Numbered from the stretch's first letter, positions 25,800 through 37,125 are shown. The stretch is 64,000 bases of DNA from Amycolatopsis balhimycina FH 1894 (GCF_000384295.1 NZ_KB913037.1:5328822-5392821), one strand, 5' to 3'. Made by a program: numbers and translations. Notes: a model not told the origin generated them from the letters alone.

Positions 25800-26450
25800 C
25801 TAAGCCTGCTGCTCGCCGAACCGGGCCGCGAGATACCCCTTCACCACGTACTTGGCCTCGGCGACGATCTTCTCGTCTCCGCGGGGCTCCTGCCGGAAAG
25901 CCAGCTTCATCAACGCGTCGGCCACCTCGTTGGCGATCGTGATCGCGAACCGCAGGTCCTCCACCGGGCGGTCGACCTGCGTCGCCACCAGGTCCGTCAG
26001 CGAGTCGACGATCACCGCGTTGTTGTCGCGGGTCTCGTCCAGCAGCTGGCGGTCGATGATGTCGCCGAAGTGGACCTTGGAAAAACCCGGGACCGACCGG
26101 TGCATCTCCAGGTAGATGTCGAGGATCGAGTCGACGACGTCCCACCAGTGCTCGGGGCCCAGCTGGGTCAGCCGCTCGTTCACCGCCGCGACGAAGCGGT
26201 CGAGGTTCCGGGCGGTAAGCGCTTGCACCACCGCACGCTTGTCGGGGAAGAACTGGTACAGCGAACCGACGGCGACTCCCGCTCGTTTGGCGATCAGGGT
26301 CGTCGTCAGCGCGTCGTAACCGAGCTCGTCGATCAACGCCGCGCTCGCGTCGAGCATCTGCTCGACCCGTTTCGCGCTGCGTTGCTGGACCGGTTGGCGG
26401 CGTAAGGGGGTGGCTTCTGCCGGCACCTTCGCGGCCTGGATGTCGGACAC
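25800..26450 (-). CDS. TetR family transcriptional regulator
   Basis: A 216-residue repressor. The N-terminal helix-turn-helix is at about 25-75 (ALTTTLIAKRAGVAVGSLYQFFPDKRAVVQAL). The C-terminal domain (90-216) is helical and variable, with DIYLEMHRSVPGF. The GTG start is preceded by GAGGAGGAG. It is divergent from the beta-glucosidase/MFS operon, with two palindromes in the spacer, and most likely represses that operon until a glycoside is present. Confidence 0.9.
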   Translation of the reverse strand: MSDIQAAKVPAEATPLRRQPVQQRSAKRVEQMLDASAALIDELGYDALTTTLIAKRAGVAVGSLYQFFPDKRAVVQALTARNLDRFVAAVNERLTQLGPEHWWDVVDSILDIYLEMHRSVPGFSKVHFGDIIDRQLLDETRDNNAVIVDSLTDLVATQVDRPVEDLRFAITIANEVADALMKLAFRQEPRGDEKIVAEAKYVVKGYLAARFGEQQA

Positions 26451-26524
26451 GGCGCTCCTCCTCGTCTGATCTGGGACTTTATCGTGCCGACGGGCTTCCC
26501 CACGGACGAGTGAAGACCTAGTAT

Positions 26525-26555
26525 ATGAGAACTTTTCATGTTCACCCGTACGGGT
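26525..26555. promoter_or_regulatory. Two palindromes in the TetR/beta-glucosidase spacer, candidate operators
   Basis: ATGAGAACTTTTCAT (26525-26539) is a 15-bp palindrome with one mismatch. ACCCGTACGGGT (26544-26555) is a perfect 12-bp palindrome 4 bp further on. The AT-rich TAGTATATGA beside the first is the best -10 region in the spacer. Confidence 0.5.
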
Positions 26556-26562
26556 GTCCTGA

Positions 26563-29161
<2,599 letters not shown>

Positions 29162-29171
29162 AGCCAAAAGC

Positions 29172-29208
29172 GTGAAGGTCACCTTCGGACTCCGAAGGTG
29201 ACCTTCAC
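29172..29208 (+). terminator. Terminator after the beta-glucosidase/MFS operon
   Basis: An 18-bp perfect inverted repeat around a single base (GTGAAGGTCACCTTCGGA and complement), 10 nt after the stop, followed by TGCTTTG. Confidence 0.8.
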
Positions 29209-29543
29209 TGCTTTGCGGGTATGGAACCGCGGGCCGGTGCCGGTCGGGGGAGGGGAGTGCAACGGCACCGGCCCGCGGAATTCGAGGGCCGCTCAAGGGC
29301 GGGGCGACAGCTGGACCAGACCCATGATCGACGCTGTCTTCGATGATCAATCTAGCGGGCGATTACCGCCCGGGCTAGGGCTAACGCGTATTTTTTTCGA
29401 TTAATCGCGGTGGGGACCGGGGTAGTGGCCGAGGACTGGTTCGCGCTGCTCGGGGGTGCGGGCGAAACAGTCCCCGGCCGACGGCGAGTCCGGCACGGGG
29501 TCCGATGGGGCGATCGGTCGGCCGCGCTCGCCGGTCTGGAGGC
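29209..29543. other. Structured intergenic region (335 bp), possible small RNA
   Basis: It holds a 16-bp perfect hairpin at 29227-29278 (arms CCGCGGGCCGGTGCCG and complement) with a 20-nt purine-rich loop. A second hairpin at 29352-29378 (CTAGC-GGGCG with a two-base bulge) is followed by seven consecutive T at 29391-29397. Long T-runs are rare in this genome. No credible protein gene is seen. Either a tandem terminator system or a plus-strand small RNA of about 170-180 nt would fit. Confidence 0.45.
29352..29397 (+). terminator. Bulged hairpin followed by a T-tract
   Basis: Stem CTAGCGGGCG pairs with CGCCC..GCTAG, and TTTTTTT follows after 12 nt. It would end plus-strand transcripts from the structured region to its left. 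Confidence 0.4.
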
Positions 29544-29957
29544 TCAGGCTGTGACCGCTCGGCGCGGGTTCACTAGCGCGTGGCGACCGGTGGTCTCGGC
29601 CGCGGTGGGGGCCGGGTGGACCGGAACCGGGCTCTTGCGGCGTCCCTGCAGCCGCCGATCGGCCGTGGCCTGCTGCTGCGGGGCCAGCCCGCCGGCTACC
29701 AAGTGTTCGTGCGCGACCTGCCAGACCGAGCACGGCGCCTTGCAGCGGTGCCACCGGGTCGAACAGGTCGGGCAGTCACCGCGCTCGTCGGGCTCGTGCA
29801 TCTTCAGCATCGCGCGCCACGCCTCGGTCAACCGGGGCAGTTCGGAGCGCGCGACCGAGACGAGCGACTGGGCGTCGGCGCGGTTCGCCAGGTCGGTCAG
29901 CATGTCGAGGCGCTCCCAGACCGCATTGCGGAGGACCTGCCCGAGTACCTGATCCAT
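29544..29957 (-). CDS. Hypothetical protein with Cys/His cluster
   Basis: A 137-residue protein. The first 90 residues look folded and helical (LGQVLRNAVWERLDMLTDLANRAD, ELPRLTEAWRAMLKMHEP), ending with CPTC, HRCKAPC, a likely zinc site of the C-x2-C ... H-x-C-x3-C type. The C-terminal 45 residues are Pro/Arg/Thr-rich and probably disordered; the reading frame there is less certain. It lies 12 nt after the next upstream gene on the same strand. Both are divergent from the XRE-TPR regulator, a neighbourhood I have seen in actinomycetes, without a known function. Confidence 0.65.
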   Translation of the reverse strand: MDQVLGQVLRNAVWERLDMLTDLANRADAQSLVSVARSELPRLTEAWRAMLKMHEPDERGDCPTCSTRWHRCKAPCSVWQVAHEHLVAGGLAPQQQATADRRLQGRRKSPVPVHPAPTAAETTGRHALVNPRRAVTA

Positions 29958-29969
29958 GTCAGCTCACCG

Positions 29970-30371
29970 TTACCTTTCCGCCATCTTGGCGGCTTCGTTG
30001 AGCGCGGCGCGCAGCTGTCCGAGCTGGCCGGACGTCAACCGCGCGGTCTCACCGGGGGGCGAGACCAGTACCACCTGGTTGTCTTCGACGAACACCGTCA
30101 CGGCGCGTTCCCGGCTGATCAGGTCGCTGCACTGCACCCGCCACACGAGCTGACCGCCCTCGTAGTGCCGGACGCTCGCCGTGCGGGGGTCGACCGCGGC
30201 GGCCGGGGTGACAGGGCGGACGGCGGAGACGGGAGAAACGGGAGAGACCGACGCCACCGCCGGCCGCAAGGCGCGGGTGGCCGTACCGGCATGTCCCCCT
30301 GCGAACGAGTCCACGAACTCCACGCCCTTCTCCACTCTGTCGAAAGTCTCCGAAGATGCCTTCTGCAACAT
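29970..30371 (-). CDS. Hypothetical protein, small cytosolic
   Basis: About 133 residues from ATG 30371. The N-terminal half is Ala/Val/Pro/Ser-rich and low-complexity. The C-terminal half (from ASVRHYEGGQLVWRVQCSDL) forms a strand-rich domain closing with a helix (SGQLGQLRAALNEAAKMAER). A longer form from TTG at 30467 is possible but adds a Cys/His/Pro-rich segment of poor quality. No ribosome site is obvious. It precedes the Cys/His-cluster gene by 12 nt and is probably co-transcribed. Confidence 0.6.
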   Translation of the reverse strand: MLQKASSETFDRVEKGVEFVDSFAGGHAGTATRALRPAVASVSPVSPVSAVRPVTPAAAVDPRTASVRHYEGGQLVWRVQCSDLISRERAVTVFVEDNQVVLVSPPGETARLTSGQLGQLRAALNEAAKMAER

Positions 30372-30658
30372 CGCACCAGGACGACACTGCGCACCTGGAC
30401 AACACTGCGGGTTTCGTAGCTCTCCGTGATCGCTACCGGTGTGCGGCCGGTGACGGAGATCTGACAACTACAGTGAGGTGAAACCGGGTGCGATAGAAGG
30501 TCGAATTGGCGTCATAGCGGTGACCGGACTCGGTTCCACGGTAAGCGGTCACCGGACTTCGCCCGGACCGATCAGGGCACCAGTTCGGCTGTTCACACGG
30601 TTTCCCAGGTTTGCCTACGCTGTTAACAGACGCCCGACCGGACAGTGGAGGGGGCGCG

Positions 30659-32044
30659 ATGGACGCCAGTAGCGGTGGCAGTGCCGAAGCCCGGCAGAGC
30701 CACGCGGTTCCCGCTGACGCGTGGGAGCAGCCGGAGATGAGAGCGGCTCTCGCCACGCGGGAGATCAGCGCCGTCTACCGGCTCCTGCGCAAGCACGGTG
30801 TCTCGCAGCGCCAGATAGCCGCGATGACCGGCCAGTCCCAGTCCGAGGTGTCGGAGATTCTCAAGGGTCGCCAGGTCATGGCCTACGACGTCCTCACGAG
30901 GATCGCCGACGGCCTGGGCGTCCCCCGTGGATACATGGGCCTCGCCTACGACGAGGTCACGGCGATACGGGTCGTCGGCTCCGCCGACGGCCAGCAGGCT
31001 GAGGAGGACGAGTCCGTGAAGCGACGGAGGTTCCTCGCGCACGCCGCCCAGGTCACGATGGGTGCGGCGGTGTTCGGTCCGGAATCGGGCACGTGGGCGG
31101 CCGGACCGGCCAGGACGCCGGCGCCGGGGCGCATCGGCATGACCGACGTCCGCCAGGTCGAAGCCGCGACGCGCGCGCTGCGGGCGCTGGACTACCAGTA
31201 CGGCGGCGGGTTCTGCCGCGACGCCGTCGTGGCCCAGCTGTCCTGGGGCCAGCAGATGCTCGAGTCGCACGGCACCGAACTGGTGAAGAACCGGCTGTAC
31301 GTGGCGCTCGCCGACCTCCACTCGCTGGCCGGCTGGACCTCCTTCGACACCGGGCTGATGGACTCCGCCCGCGGCCACTTCGCGAACGCGCTGGACCTGG
31401 CCAAGCAGGGCGAAAACCACCCGCTGGTGGCCAACGTGCTCTACCGCATGGGCCGCGTCTACCTGCACCAGGACGCCCCGAACGACGCGCTGAAGCTGTT
31501 CCAGCTCGGCCAGATCGCCGCCCAGGAATCCGGTTCCGAGCTGGCGGTTTCGGTTCTGTGCGCGAACGAGGCGTGGGCCTACGCGATGATGGGCAACGAA
31601 GAGCAGGCGGTGAAGCTGCTCGGCCGGAGCAAGGACGAGTTCGAGCGCGCCAACCTGGCCGAAGCCGAGTCGTGGGTGAAGTTCTTCACCGAGACCGACG
31701 TCTACGCCATGGTCGGCACCGTCCACACCGTCCTCGCGCAGAAGAACGCCGAGCACACCAAGTACGCGATCCCCGCGCTGACCAGGGCCGTCGAGTCCTA
31801 CGACGACGAAATGGCCCGCTCCAAGACGTTCATGCTGAGCGCGCTCGCCACCAACCACCTGCTCGACGGCGACCTCGACCACGGCGCCAAGGTCGGCGGC
31901 AAGGCCATCGACTGCGCCGAGGGCATCAAGTCCGAGCGGGTCAAGGACCGGATGCGGCCTCTGCAGGAAGAGGCCGAGCGCCGCCGCAACAACGCCGACG
32001 CCCGTGACCTCGCCGATCGCCTCCACTCTTTCTACGCCGCATAG
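30659..32044 (+). CDS. XRE-family regulator with TPR domain (NsdA-like)
   Basis: A 461-residue protein. The N-terminal HTH lies at about 35-90 (VYRLLRKHGVSQRQIAAMTGQSQSEVSEILKGRQVMAYDVLTRIADGLGVP). After a linker (KRRRFLAHAAQVTMG) the rest is helical tetratricopeptide-like repeats (LYVALADLHSLAGWTSFDTG, NVLYRMGRVYLHQDAPNDALKLF). The architecture resembles NsdA of Streptomyces, a negative regulator of sporulation and antibiotics; this link is from architecture only. GGAGGGGG precedes the ATG. A 287-bp divergent spacer separates it from the two small genes. The 3' end overlaps the kinase gene by 41 nt. Confidence 0.87.
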   Translation: MDASSGGSAEARQSHAVPADAWEQPEMRAALATREISAVYRLLRKHGVSQRQIAAMTGQSQSEVSEILKGRQVMAYDVLTRIADGLGVPRGYMGLAYDEVTAIRVVGSADGQQAEEDESVKRRRFLAHAAQVTMGAAVFGPESGTWAAGPARTPAPGRIGMTDVRQVEAATRALRALDYQYGGGFCRDAVVAQLSWGQQMLESHGTELVKNRLYVALADLHSLAGWTSFDTGLMDSARGHFANALDLAKQGENHPLVANVLYRMGRVYLHQDAPNDALKLFQLGQIAAQESGSELAVSVLCANEAWAYAMMGNEEQAVKLLGRSKDEFERANLAEAESWVKFFTETDVYAMVGTVHTVLAQKNAEHTKYAIPALTRAVESYDDEMARSKTFMLSALATNHLLDGDLDHGAKVGGKAIDCAEGIKSERVKDRMRPLQEEAERRRNNADARDLADRLHSFYAA

Positions 32045-32954
32045 TCCCGAAGGCGCCGGCGCGGTTTTGGACGGCCGGTTCACCTCCGGGAAACTGCGCG
32101 GCGTGCTGGCCGAGACCTGTGCGCTGCTGGGTGTCGACCCTGCGGGCGCGCGGCTGCTGAGGTTCACGAACAACGCGGTGTACGCGCTGGTCACGGCCCC
32201 TTTCGTGGTACGGATCGTCGGCTCGACGCGGCTGCGGCACCGCGTCAGCACCGTCGTGCGCGTCGCTCGGCACTTCGAACGCCACGGCGTCCCGGCGATC
32301 CGGCTGCTCGAAGGGATCGACCAGCCGCTGTCGGTCGGCGGGCACCTGGTGACCGTGTGGCACCGGGTGCCGAGCATCGGCCGGGCGGCGACGTCCGCCG
32401 ACCTGGCCCGGCTCCTGCGGCAGGTGCACGCGCTGCCCGCGCCGGACGGCCTCGCCGAGTGGGCGCCGTTCGCCGCGGTACGGGCCAGGGTGTCCGACGC
32501 CGAGGAGATCAGCGACACCGATCGGGAGTTCCTGCTCGACCGCTGCGCCGAGCTCGAGGCGGCGCTGGCCGAGCTGGAGTTTCCGCTGCCCAGGGGCTTG
32601 GTGCACGGCGACGCGTACCCCGGCAACGTCATCCCCGGCCCGGACGGACCGGTGCTCTGCGACTTCGACTCGTCGTGCGTCGGCCCGCCGGAATGGGACC
32701 TGACGCCGCTGGCCGTCGGCCGCGAGCGGTTCGGTGACCCGCCGGTGCACTACCGGACGTTCGCCGCGGAGTACGGCTTCGACGTGACGTCCTGGCCCGG
32801 GTTTTCCGTGCTCAGAAGTATCCGCGAACTCAAGCTGACGACCAGCGTGCTGCCGATCCTGCGCAGCCGCCCGCAGGTGCGGCCTGAGCTCTTCCGCCGG
32901 TTGGACGATCTTCGGAACGCCCGTATCGACGCCAGATGGACGCGTTACCGTTAG
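32004..32954 (+). CDS. Aminoglycoside phosphotransferase-fold kinase (APH family)
   Basis: A 316-residue small-molecule kinase of the APH/choline kinase fold. The N-lobe has RFTNNAVYALV and FVVRIVGS in place of a canonical Lys-bearing strand. The catalytic loop is LVHGDAYPGNVI and the metal Asp is in LCDFDSSCVGPPEWDL. There are no resistance-type neighbours, so an antibiotic substrate is not implied. The GTG start at 32004 lies inside the end of the XRE-TPR gene; a later GTG at 32104 is a weaker option. Coupled translation with the regulator is likely. Confidence 0.85.
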   Translation: MTSPIASTLSTPHSPEGAGAVLDGRFTSGKLRGVLAETCALLGVDPAGARLLRFTNNAVYALVTAPFVVRIVGSTRLRHRVSTVVRVARHFERHGVPAIRLLEGIDQPLSVGGHLVTVWHRVPSIGRAATSADLARLLRQVHALPAPDGLAEWAPFAAVRARVSDAEEISDTDREFLLDRCAELEAALAELEFPLPRGLVHGDAYPGNVIPGPDGPVLCDFDSSCVGPPEWDLTPLAVGRERFGDPPVHYRTFAAEYGFDVTSWPGFSVLRSIRELKLTTSVLPILRSRPQVRPELFRRLDDLRNARIDARWTRYR

Positions 32955-33139
32955 GCCGAGACTGTCACTTCGTGTGATCAGTACCACAATCTGCACGTGC
33001 ATTCGCCGACCGCAAATGACCGTTCGTCGCTTCTGAAGTGCGGCCTGCTCTGGGTAGAAAGTTCAGCCCGGCAGGTCGCCTCCAATGGGGCAGCAGTCAG
33101 GCCAATGCGCAACTTGCAGCTACTCGCCGTGATCCGGGC

Positions 33140-34168
33140 TCAGGAGGCGACGACCGGCGCCCGCGTGAGCGCGACGGCGAAGCCGAACGCCAAGCCCATC
33201 ACGGTCAGCTCGAGGGTCGCCCATGAGGCGAGCGCCGTCCGGTTGTGGCGGACGATCTGCGGCATCAGCCGCCAGCGGACGTGGGCGCCGAGGAGCGCGA
33301 TGACGCCGGTGCACAAGGCCTTGAGGATGAGCAACCGGCCATACGGCGTCGTGAAGATCGCCGCCCAGAAGCCGATCGTCGGGTTGAGGGAGACCTCGAC
33401 CAGGCCGTTGAACAGCCCGGTCGCCGCGGAGAAGGCCAGGCAGAGCGTCGCGAGCTTCGAGAACCGGGGCAGCGCGTGCGCCAGCAGTGTCCGGTTCGCC
33501 ACGAGGAGCACGGTCATCGCGCCGAGGCCGCCGGTCCAGGCGACGGCGCTCATCACGTGCAGCTCCATCGAGATCATCGTGTAGTCGTGGTAGTTCCAGT
33601 TCGACGCGTGCCCGGTGACCGGCAGCGGCAGCAGCGCGAACAGGCCGAGGCCGACGCGGACCTCGGCGGGCACCTTCTCGCCGAACCGCAGCGCGAGCGC
33701 GCCGATCCCGGCGTGGACGAGCGCGAGCACGGCGACGATGACGAGCGCCTTCCCGGCGCCGACGTCGGCGATGTACCGGCCGATGTCGGACGGCGAGAGC
33801 GTCGACGAGCCGGGCTTGTACTCCGCGGTCTGCAGGATCAGCGCGACGACGGCGGCCGTGGCCCAGACGAGCGCGGCCGCGACGCCGGCCGGGCGGGCCA
33901 GCCGCATGATCGGCTCGGTGAGCTTCGGCCGGTCGTAGCCGATGAGCACCGACAGCAGTGCCAGGCCGATGGTCGTGACCGCGGCGAGGTCGAGCAGGAC
34001 CCGAACGACCGGGATGCCGGCCGAGACCACCGCACCGGGCTGCACCACGCCGGGGACCGGGGCGGTGGCGGTGAGCGCGACGCCGATGAGGGCGCCGAGC
34101 AGTCCCGCCGTCACGGCACACAGCAGCGTCGAGTAGCGGGGTTTGACGGTGGTCTCGGCTTGGGTCAT
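33140..34168 (-). CDS. copD: CopD family copper resistance membrane protein
   Basis: A 342-residue integral membrane protein with about 8-9 helices. Membrane His/Met sites such as TGHASNWNYHDY, MELHVMSAVAWTGG and LRFGEKV fit CopD, which works with CopC in copper uptake. The start is ATG 34168; no ribosome site is visible, and the upstream copC stop is 5 nt away, so translation is probably coupled. The cluster order is membrane protein, ycnI, copC, copD. Confidence 0.88.
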   Translation of the reverse strand: MTQAETTVKPRYSTLLCAVTAGLLGALIGVALTATAPVPGVVQPGAVVSAGIPVVRVLLDLAAVTTIGLALLSVLIGYDRPKLTEPIMRLARPAGVAAALVWATAAVVALILQTAEYKPGSSTLSPSDIGRYIADVGAGKALVIVAVLALVHAGIGALALRFGEKVPAEVRVGLGLFALLPLPVTGHASNWNYHDYTMISMELHVMSAVAWTGGLGAMTVLLVANRTLLAHALPRFSKLATLCLAFSAATGLFNGLVEVSLNPTIGFWAAIFTTPYGRLLILKALCTGVIALLGAHVRWRLMPQIVRHNRTALASWATLELTVMGLAFGFAVALTRAPVVAS

Positions 34169-34173
34169 CTGAG

Positions 34174-34842
34174 TTACTGCTTCTTCTCCACGGTATTTTC
34201 TCGACTGGGCTGCCCGCCCGCTCGCAGGGCCACGGTCAGCCCGATCGCCAGCAGCACGACGGCGCCGGCGATCCACACCCAGATCGGCACGCCGGTCGAC
34301 GACGCCTGCGACGACGCCTGCGACGAGCCGCCCGGCGACCGGGCCGCGTCGACGGTCGCCGGTGTGCCGGTGCCCGCCGTCGTCAGGGTGAAGGTGAGCT
34401 CACCGGTCACCGGGTGGCCGTCCGCGGACAGCACCCGGTAGCCGACGGTGTACTTCCCGGCCGGTCCGAGCGGCCGCAGGGGCGCGCTGATGACGTTGTT
34501 CACCACGGTGATCGGCCCTTCGGCCCACTGGCCGCCGCCGGGTCCGGTCACCGCGATCTGGTTGACGTCGGCGCCCTGCACGTACTGGTCGAACGTCAGG
34601 CCGATCTTCGGTGGCCCGGCGGCGACGGAAGCGCCGTTCGCCGGGTCCGAGGAGATCAGCACGTTGTGCGCCAGCGCCGGGGTGGCCGTGCCGAGCACGG
34701 CCACCACCGTCAGTGCGAGCGCGACGAGCGCCTTACCAATCCGGCCGAAAGCAGGCGGACACGGTCCGCAGCCGATCCGCGCCAGGCGAGGGTTTCCGCC
34801 GTGACTGCCGGTCGGATTGGTAACGATAGGCACACCGCGCAT
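34174..34842 (-). CDS. copC: CopC-domain copper-binding protein
   Basis: A 222-residue exported protein. A long N-terminal basic region leads into a hydrophobic signal (about 35-57) ending ATPALA, after which the mature chain begins HNVLISSDPANGA. The N-terminal His is the conserved copper ligand of CopC, and GHPVTGE supplies the second His. A C-terminal membrane helix (about 190-212) anchors it, followed by a short basic tail. The first 30 residues are odd for a signal peptide, so a downstream start is possible. It begins directly at the ycnI stop. Confidence 0.87.
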   Translation of the reverse strand: MRGVPIVTNPTGSHGGNPRLARIGCGPCPPAFGRIGKALVALALTVVAVLGTATPALAHNVLISSDPANGASVAAGPPKIGLTFDQYVQGADVNQIAVTGPGGGQWAEGPITVVNNVISAPLRPLGPAGKYTVGYRVLSADGHPVTGELTFTLTTAGTGTPATVDAARSPGGSSQASSQASSTGVPIWVWIAGAVVLLAIGLTVALRAGGQPSRENTVEKKQ

Positions 34843-35598
34843 CTAGCTGTTGCCTCCCGACTTGGCCGTGGCCTTGCGGGCCCGGATGGTCGCGCCGGCC
34901 CCGACGCCGAGGCCGATCGCGCCGACGAGCAGGCCGGCCCCGCCGAGCCAGCGGGCCGTGGTGTCGGACGTCGCCGCGGCGGCTTCAGTGTGCTCCCCGG
35001 TCGTCGCGGCCATTGCGGCGTGGTCGCCATCGCCGTCGCCCTCGACCTTCGCGGCCAGCTTGACGGTCGGTGCCGGGTGCTCCGGCTCCTGGCCGCTCGC
35101 CGGCGTCGGCTGGTTCCAGTCGACGACCTTGCCGTCGCTGTAGGTCTGGTGCGCCGGGAACTCGACCTCGTCCACGTTGGTCGGCAGCGGGCCGAAGCTC
35201 ACCGAGAACTCCTGGTAGTCGGTGGCCTTCAGCTCGTTGCCCGGCTGCGCGGTCCAGGTCACCGCCGTGACGGCCTCGGTGATCTTCGTGCCGTTGTCCT
35301 TGGTGATCGGGGCAGGCAGCTTGGACTTGGTCACCTCGGCGGTCCAGCCGGGCAGTGGCTTGGTCCGCACGCTGCCGATGCCGTAGTCGGCCTTGAAGTC
35401 GACGGCCACCTTGGTGGTCATGGTGTTCGGCTCCTCGCTCGGGACGCGGAACACGATCGCCGCGTAGCCGCCCTTCGTGGGCTGCGGGCCGTAGACGTTG
35501 GCCGTGACGTGCGCGGACGCGACGCCCGCGCCGAGGAGACCGGCGACACCGATGGTGGCGGCAAGAACGCCGGCGCGCTTGAAGACGTGCTGGGACAT
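34843..35598 (-). CDS. YcnI family (DUF1775) copper-binding protein
   Basis: A 251-residue secreted, membrane-tethered protein. The signal peptide ends GVASA and the mature N-terminus is HVTANVYG, whose His is the Cu(II) ligand in YcnI. The domain (30-160) includes GYAAIVFRVPSEEPN and TAQPGNELKATDYQEFSVSFG. A His/Asp/Ala-rich linker follows, then a C-terminal helix (about 215-240) and a basic tail. GGAG stands before the ATG. It leads ycnI-copC-copD. Confidence 0.9.
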   Translation of the reverse strand: MSQHVFKRAGVLAATIGVAGLLGAGVASAHVTANVYGPQPTKGGYAAIVFRVPSEEPNTMTTKVAVDFKADYGIGSVRTKPLPGWTAEVTKSKLPAPITKDNGTKITEAVTAVTWTAQPGNELKATDYQEFSVSFGPLPTNVDEVEFPAHQTYSDGKVVDWNQPTPASGQEPEHPAPTVKLAAKVEGDGDGDHAAMAATTGEHTEAAAATSDTTARWLGGAGLLVGAIGLGVGAGATIRARKATAKSGGNS

Positions 35599-35628
35599 GG
35601 GTTCACTCCTGATGAACTCAAGAAAGGG

Positions 35629-35650
35629 CAGCGGACTCGGGGGTCCGCTG
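35629..35650 (-). terminator. Hairpin between the membrane-protein gene and ycnI
   Basis: An 8-bp perfect stem CAGCGGAC/GTCCGCTG with a 6-nt loop, followed on the minus strand by CCCTTTCTTG. It may end or attenuate transcription from the upstream gene before ycnI. Confidence 0.55.
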
Positions 35651-35670
35651 TTTGGGGGAGAAGCTGGGTT

Positions 35671-36222
35671 TCAGGAGTGGACGGGCGGGCCGCGCCGCCC
35701 GCGGATCCGGCGCAGGTCGACGCCGACGAGGTGGTCCGGGCCGTGCACACGGGCCGGGACGAGGGTGGCTGCCGCGGACGGCACCGGCAGCGGGGTCAGC
35801 AGCCGCGGCAGGATCGCGCGCAGCACGGCCAGCACTGTGAGGAGCATCGTGTCCGCGCGGGAGAGCAGGAGCGCGGTCAGCACCGTCGCGCTCGCGTGCG
35901 CGGCGATCATGCCGAGCCCGGTGGTGCCGGGCGCCGCGTCCATGTCGTGCGCGTGGTGGCCGGCGAGCGTGGTGAGCAGCAGGTGCATCACCAGCTGGGC
36001 GGCTCCCAGCAGGGTGATCGTGGCGAGCGGCCCGCGGGCCTTGCGGGCGAGCGCGGTCGCGGTCCAGCCGAAGAGGCCGGTGAGCAGCACGGTCATCGCC
36101 GGATCCGGCAGCCCGCCGTCGGCGAGCCGGTGCGCGGTGACGGAGAGCGCCCCGGCGCTCACGGCGAGCAATGCGCCGCGGGTAGCACCCAGCACGGCGG
36201 GTCGCCGGCCGGGAGTGCTCAT
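35671..36222 (-). CDS. Hypothetical multi-pass membrane protein of the copper cluster
   Basis: A 183-residue protein with about 4 membrane helices and a His-rich segment in a loop (LAGHHAHDMDAAPG) that could bind metal. The C-terminal 35 residues are cytosolic, basic and Gly/Pro-containing (RGRRGPP). The start ATG 36222 fits the first helix. It lies 72 nt upstream of ycnI on the same strand, so a role in copper handling is inferred from context only. Confidence 0.7.
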   Translation of the reverse strand: MSTPGRRPAVLGATRGALLAVSAGALSVTAHRLADGGLPDPAMTVLLTGLFGWTATALARKARGPLATITLLGAAQLVMHLLLTTLAGHHAHDMDAAPGTTGLGMIAAHASATVLTALLLSRADTMLLTVLAVLRAILPRLLTPLPVPSAAATLVPARVHGPDHLVGVDLRRIRGRRGPPVHS

Positions 36223-36477
36223 GACGAGCAGCCTAAGCGACGCGCCCGCGCGTGTTCGCGGGATCCCGTCGAGTGAGCACACACCAAGTTCACGGCTTTC
36301 TTACCGAACCGGTTCAGCGCTTTTGTTGCCGATCACCACGGGATACGGAACGGTGGTCGGAATCACGAGGCCGAAGTGGGGGTTTGGCTCGGGCGCGCGG
36401 TGGGTACTGAGCCGTCGGTCAGGAGCTAGCCCGTTCGGGTGAGCCTCGACTGGACGCGGGCGGGAGTGCGGACACGG

Positions 36478-37125
36478 ATGAATCTCTTCGAGTACATCTC
36501 GGACCGGGCGAGCAAGTTGTGGCTAGAGGCTTATTTGCACACCAGCATGGTGGTGCAGTGCACCATCCTCGCGGCGGTCCTCGGCGTGCTGATCGGGGTC
36601 GCGGTGTACCGCAGCCCGATCGGTTCGGCGGTGGCCACGGCGCTGGCCAGCACGATCCTGACGGTTCCGTCGTTCGCCCTCCTGGGGCTGCTGATCCCGA
36701 TCTCCGGGCTCGGTCCGACGACGGCCGTGGTCGCGCTGGTGCTGTACGGCCTGCTGCCGATCGTCCGGAACACCATCGTCGGGCTCGACGGCGTCGACCC
36801 GGCGATCACCGATGCCGCGCGCGGCATCGGGATGAGCCGCTTCGGCGTGCTCACTCGCGTCGAGCTGCGGCTGGCCTGGCCGGCGATCCTCACCGGCATG
36901 CGCGTGGCCACCCAGATGCTGATGGGCATCGCGGTGATCGCCGCCTACGCGAAGGGACCCGGCTTCGGCGCCGAGGTCTTCTCCGGGCTCACGAACGCGG
37001 GGAGCACGAACTCCCTCAACCAAGCCGTCACCGGCACGGTCGGGGTCGTCATCCTCGCCCTGCTCCTCGACGGCGTCTACGTCCTGATCAAGCGCTTCAC
37101 CATCTCTAGGGGTGTCCGTGGCTGA
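36478..37125 (+). CDS. ABC transporter permease, OpuC/ProW type (glycine betaine/choline)
   Basis: A 215-residue permease with 5-6 helices. Typical are MNLFEYISDRASKLWLEAYLHTSM, VPSFALLGLLIPISGLGPTTAVVALVLYGLLPIVRNT, and the EAA-like loop ITDAARGIGMSRFGVLTRVELRLAWP. ATG 36478 is preferred over the in-frame GTG at 36439, since relatives begin MNLFEYL. The last bases overlap the ATPase gene. This and the 38281 permease form the channel. Confidence 0.9.
   Translation: MNLFEYISDRASKLWLEAYLHTSMVVQCTILAAVLGVLIGVAVYRSPIGSAVATALASTILTVPSFALLGLLIPISGLGPTTAVVALVLYGLLPIVRNTIVGLDGVDPAITDAARGIGMSRFGVLTRVELRLAWPAILTGMRVATQMLMGIAVIAAYAKGPGFGAEVFSGLTNAGSTNSLNQAVTGTVGVVILALLLDGVYVLIKRFTISRGVRG

Noticed and set aside
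29410..29952. A plus-strand frame opposite the Cys/His-cluster gene
   Set aside because: No ribosome site or motif; the minus-strand frame has a zinc-like cluster and a gene partner 12 nt away.
32955..33139. Possible extra small gene between the kinase and copD
   Set aside because: Frames are short and lack a ribosome site or hydrophobic/helical pattern; nothing supportable seen.
36439..36477. GTG start adding 13 residues to the first OpuC-type permease
   Set aside because: Relatives begin at MNLFEYL, and the added residues do not fit a permease N-terminus.
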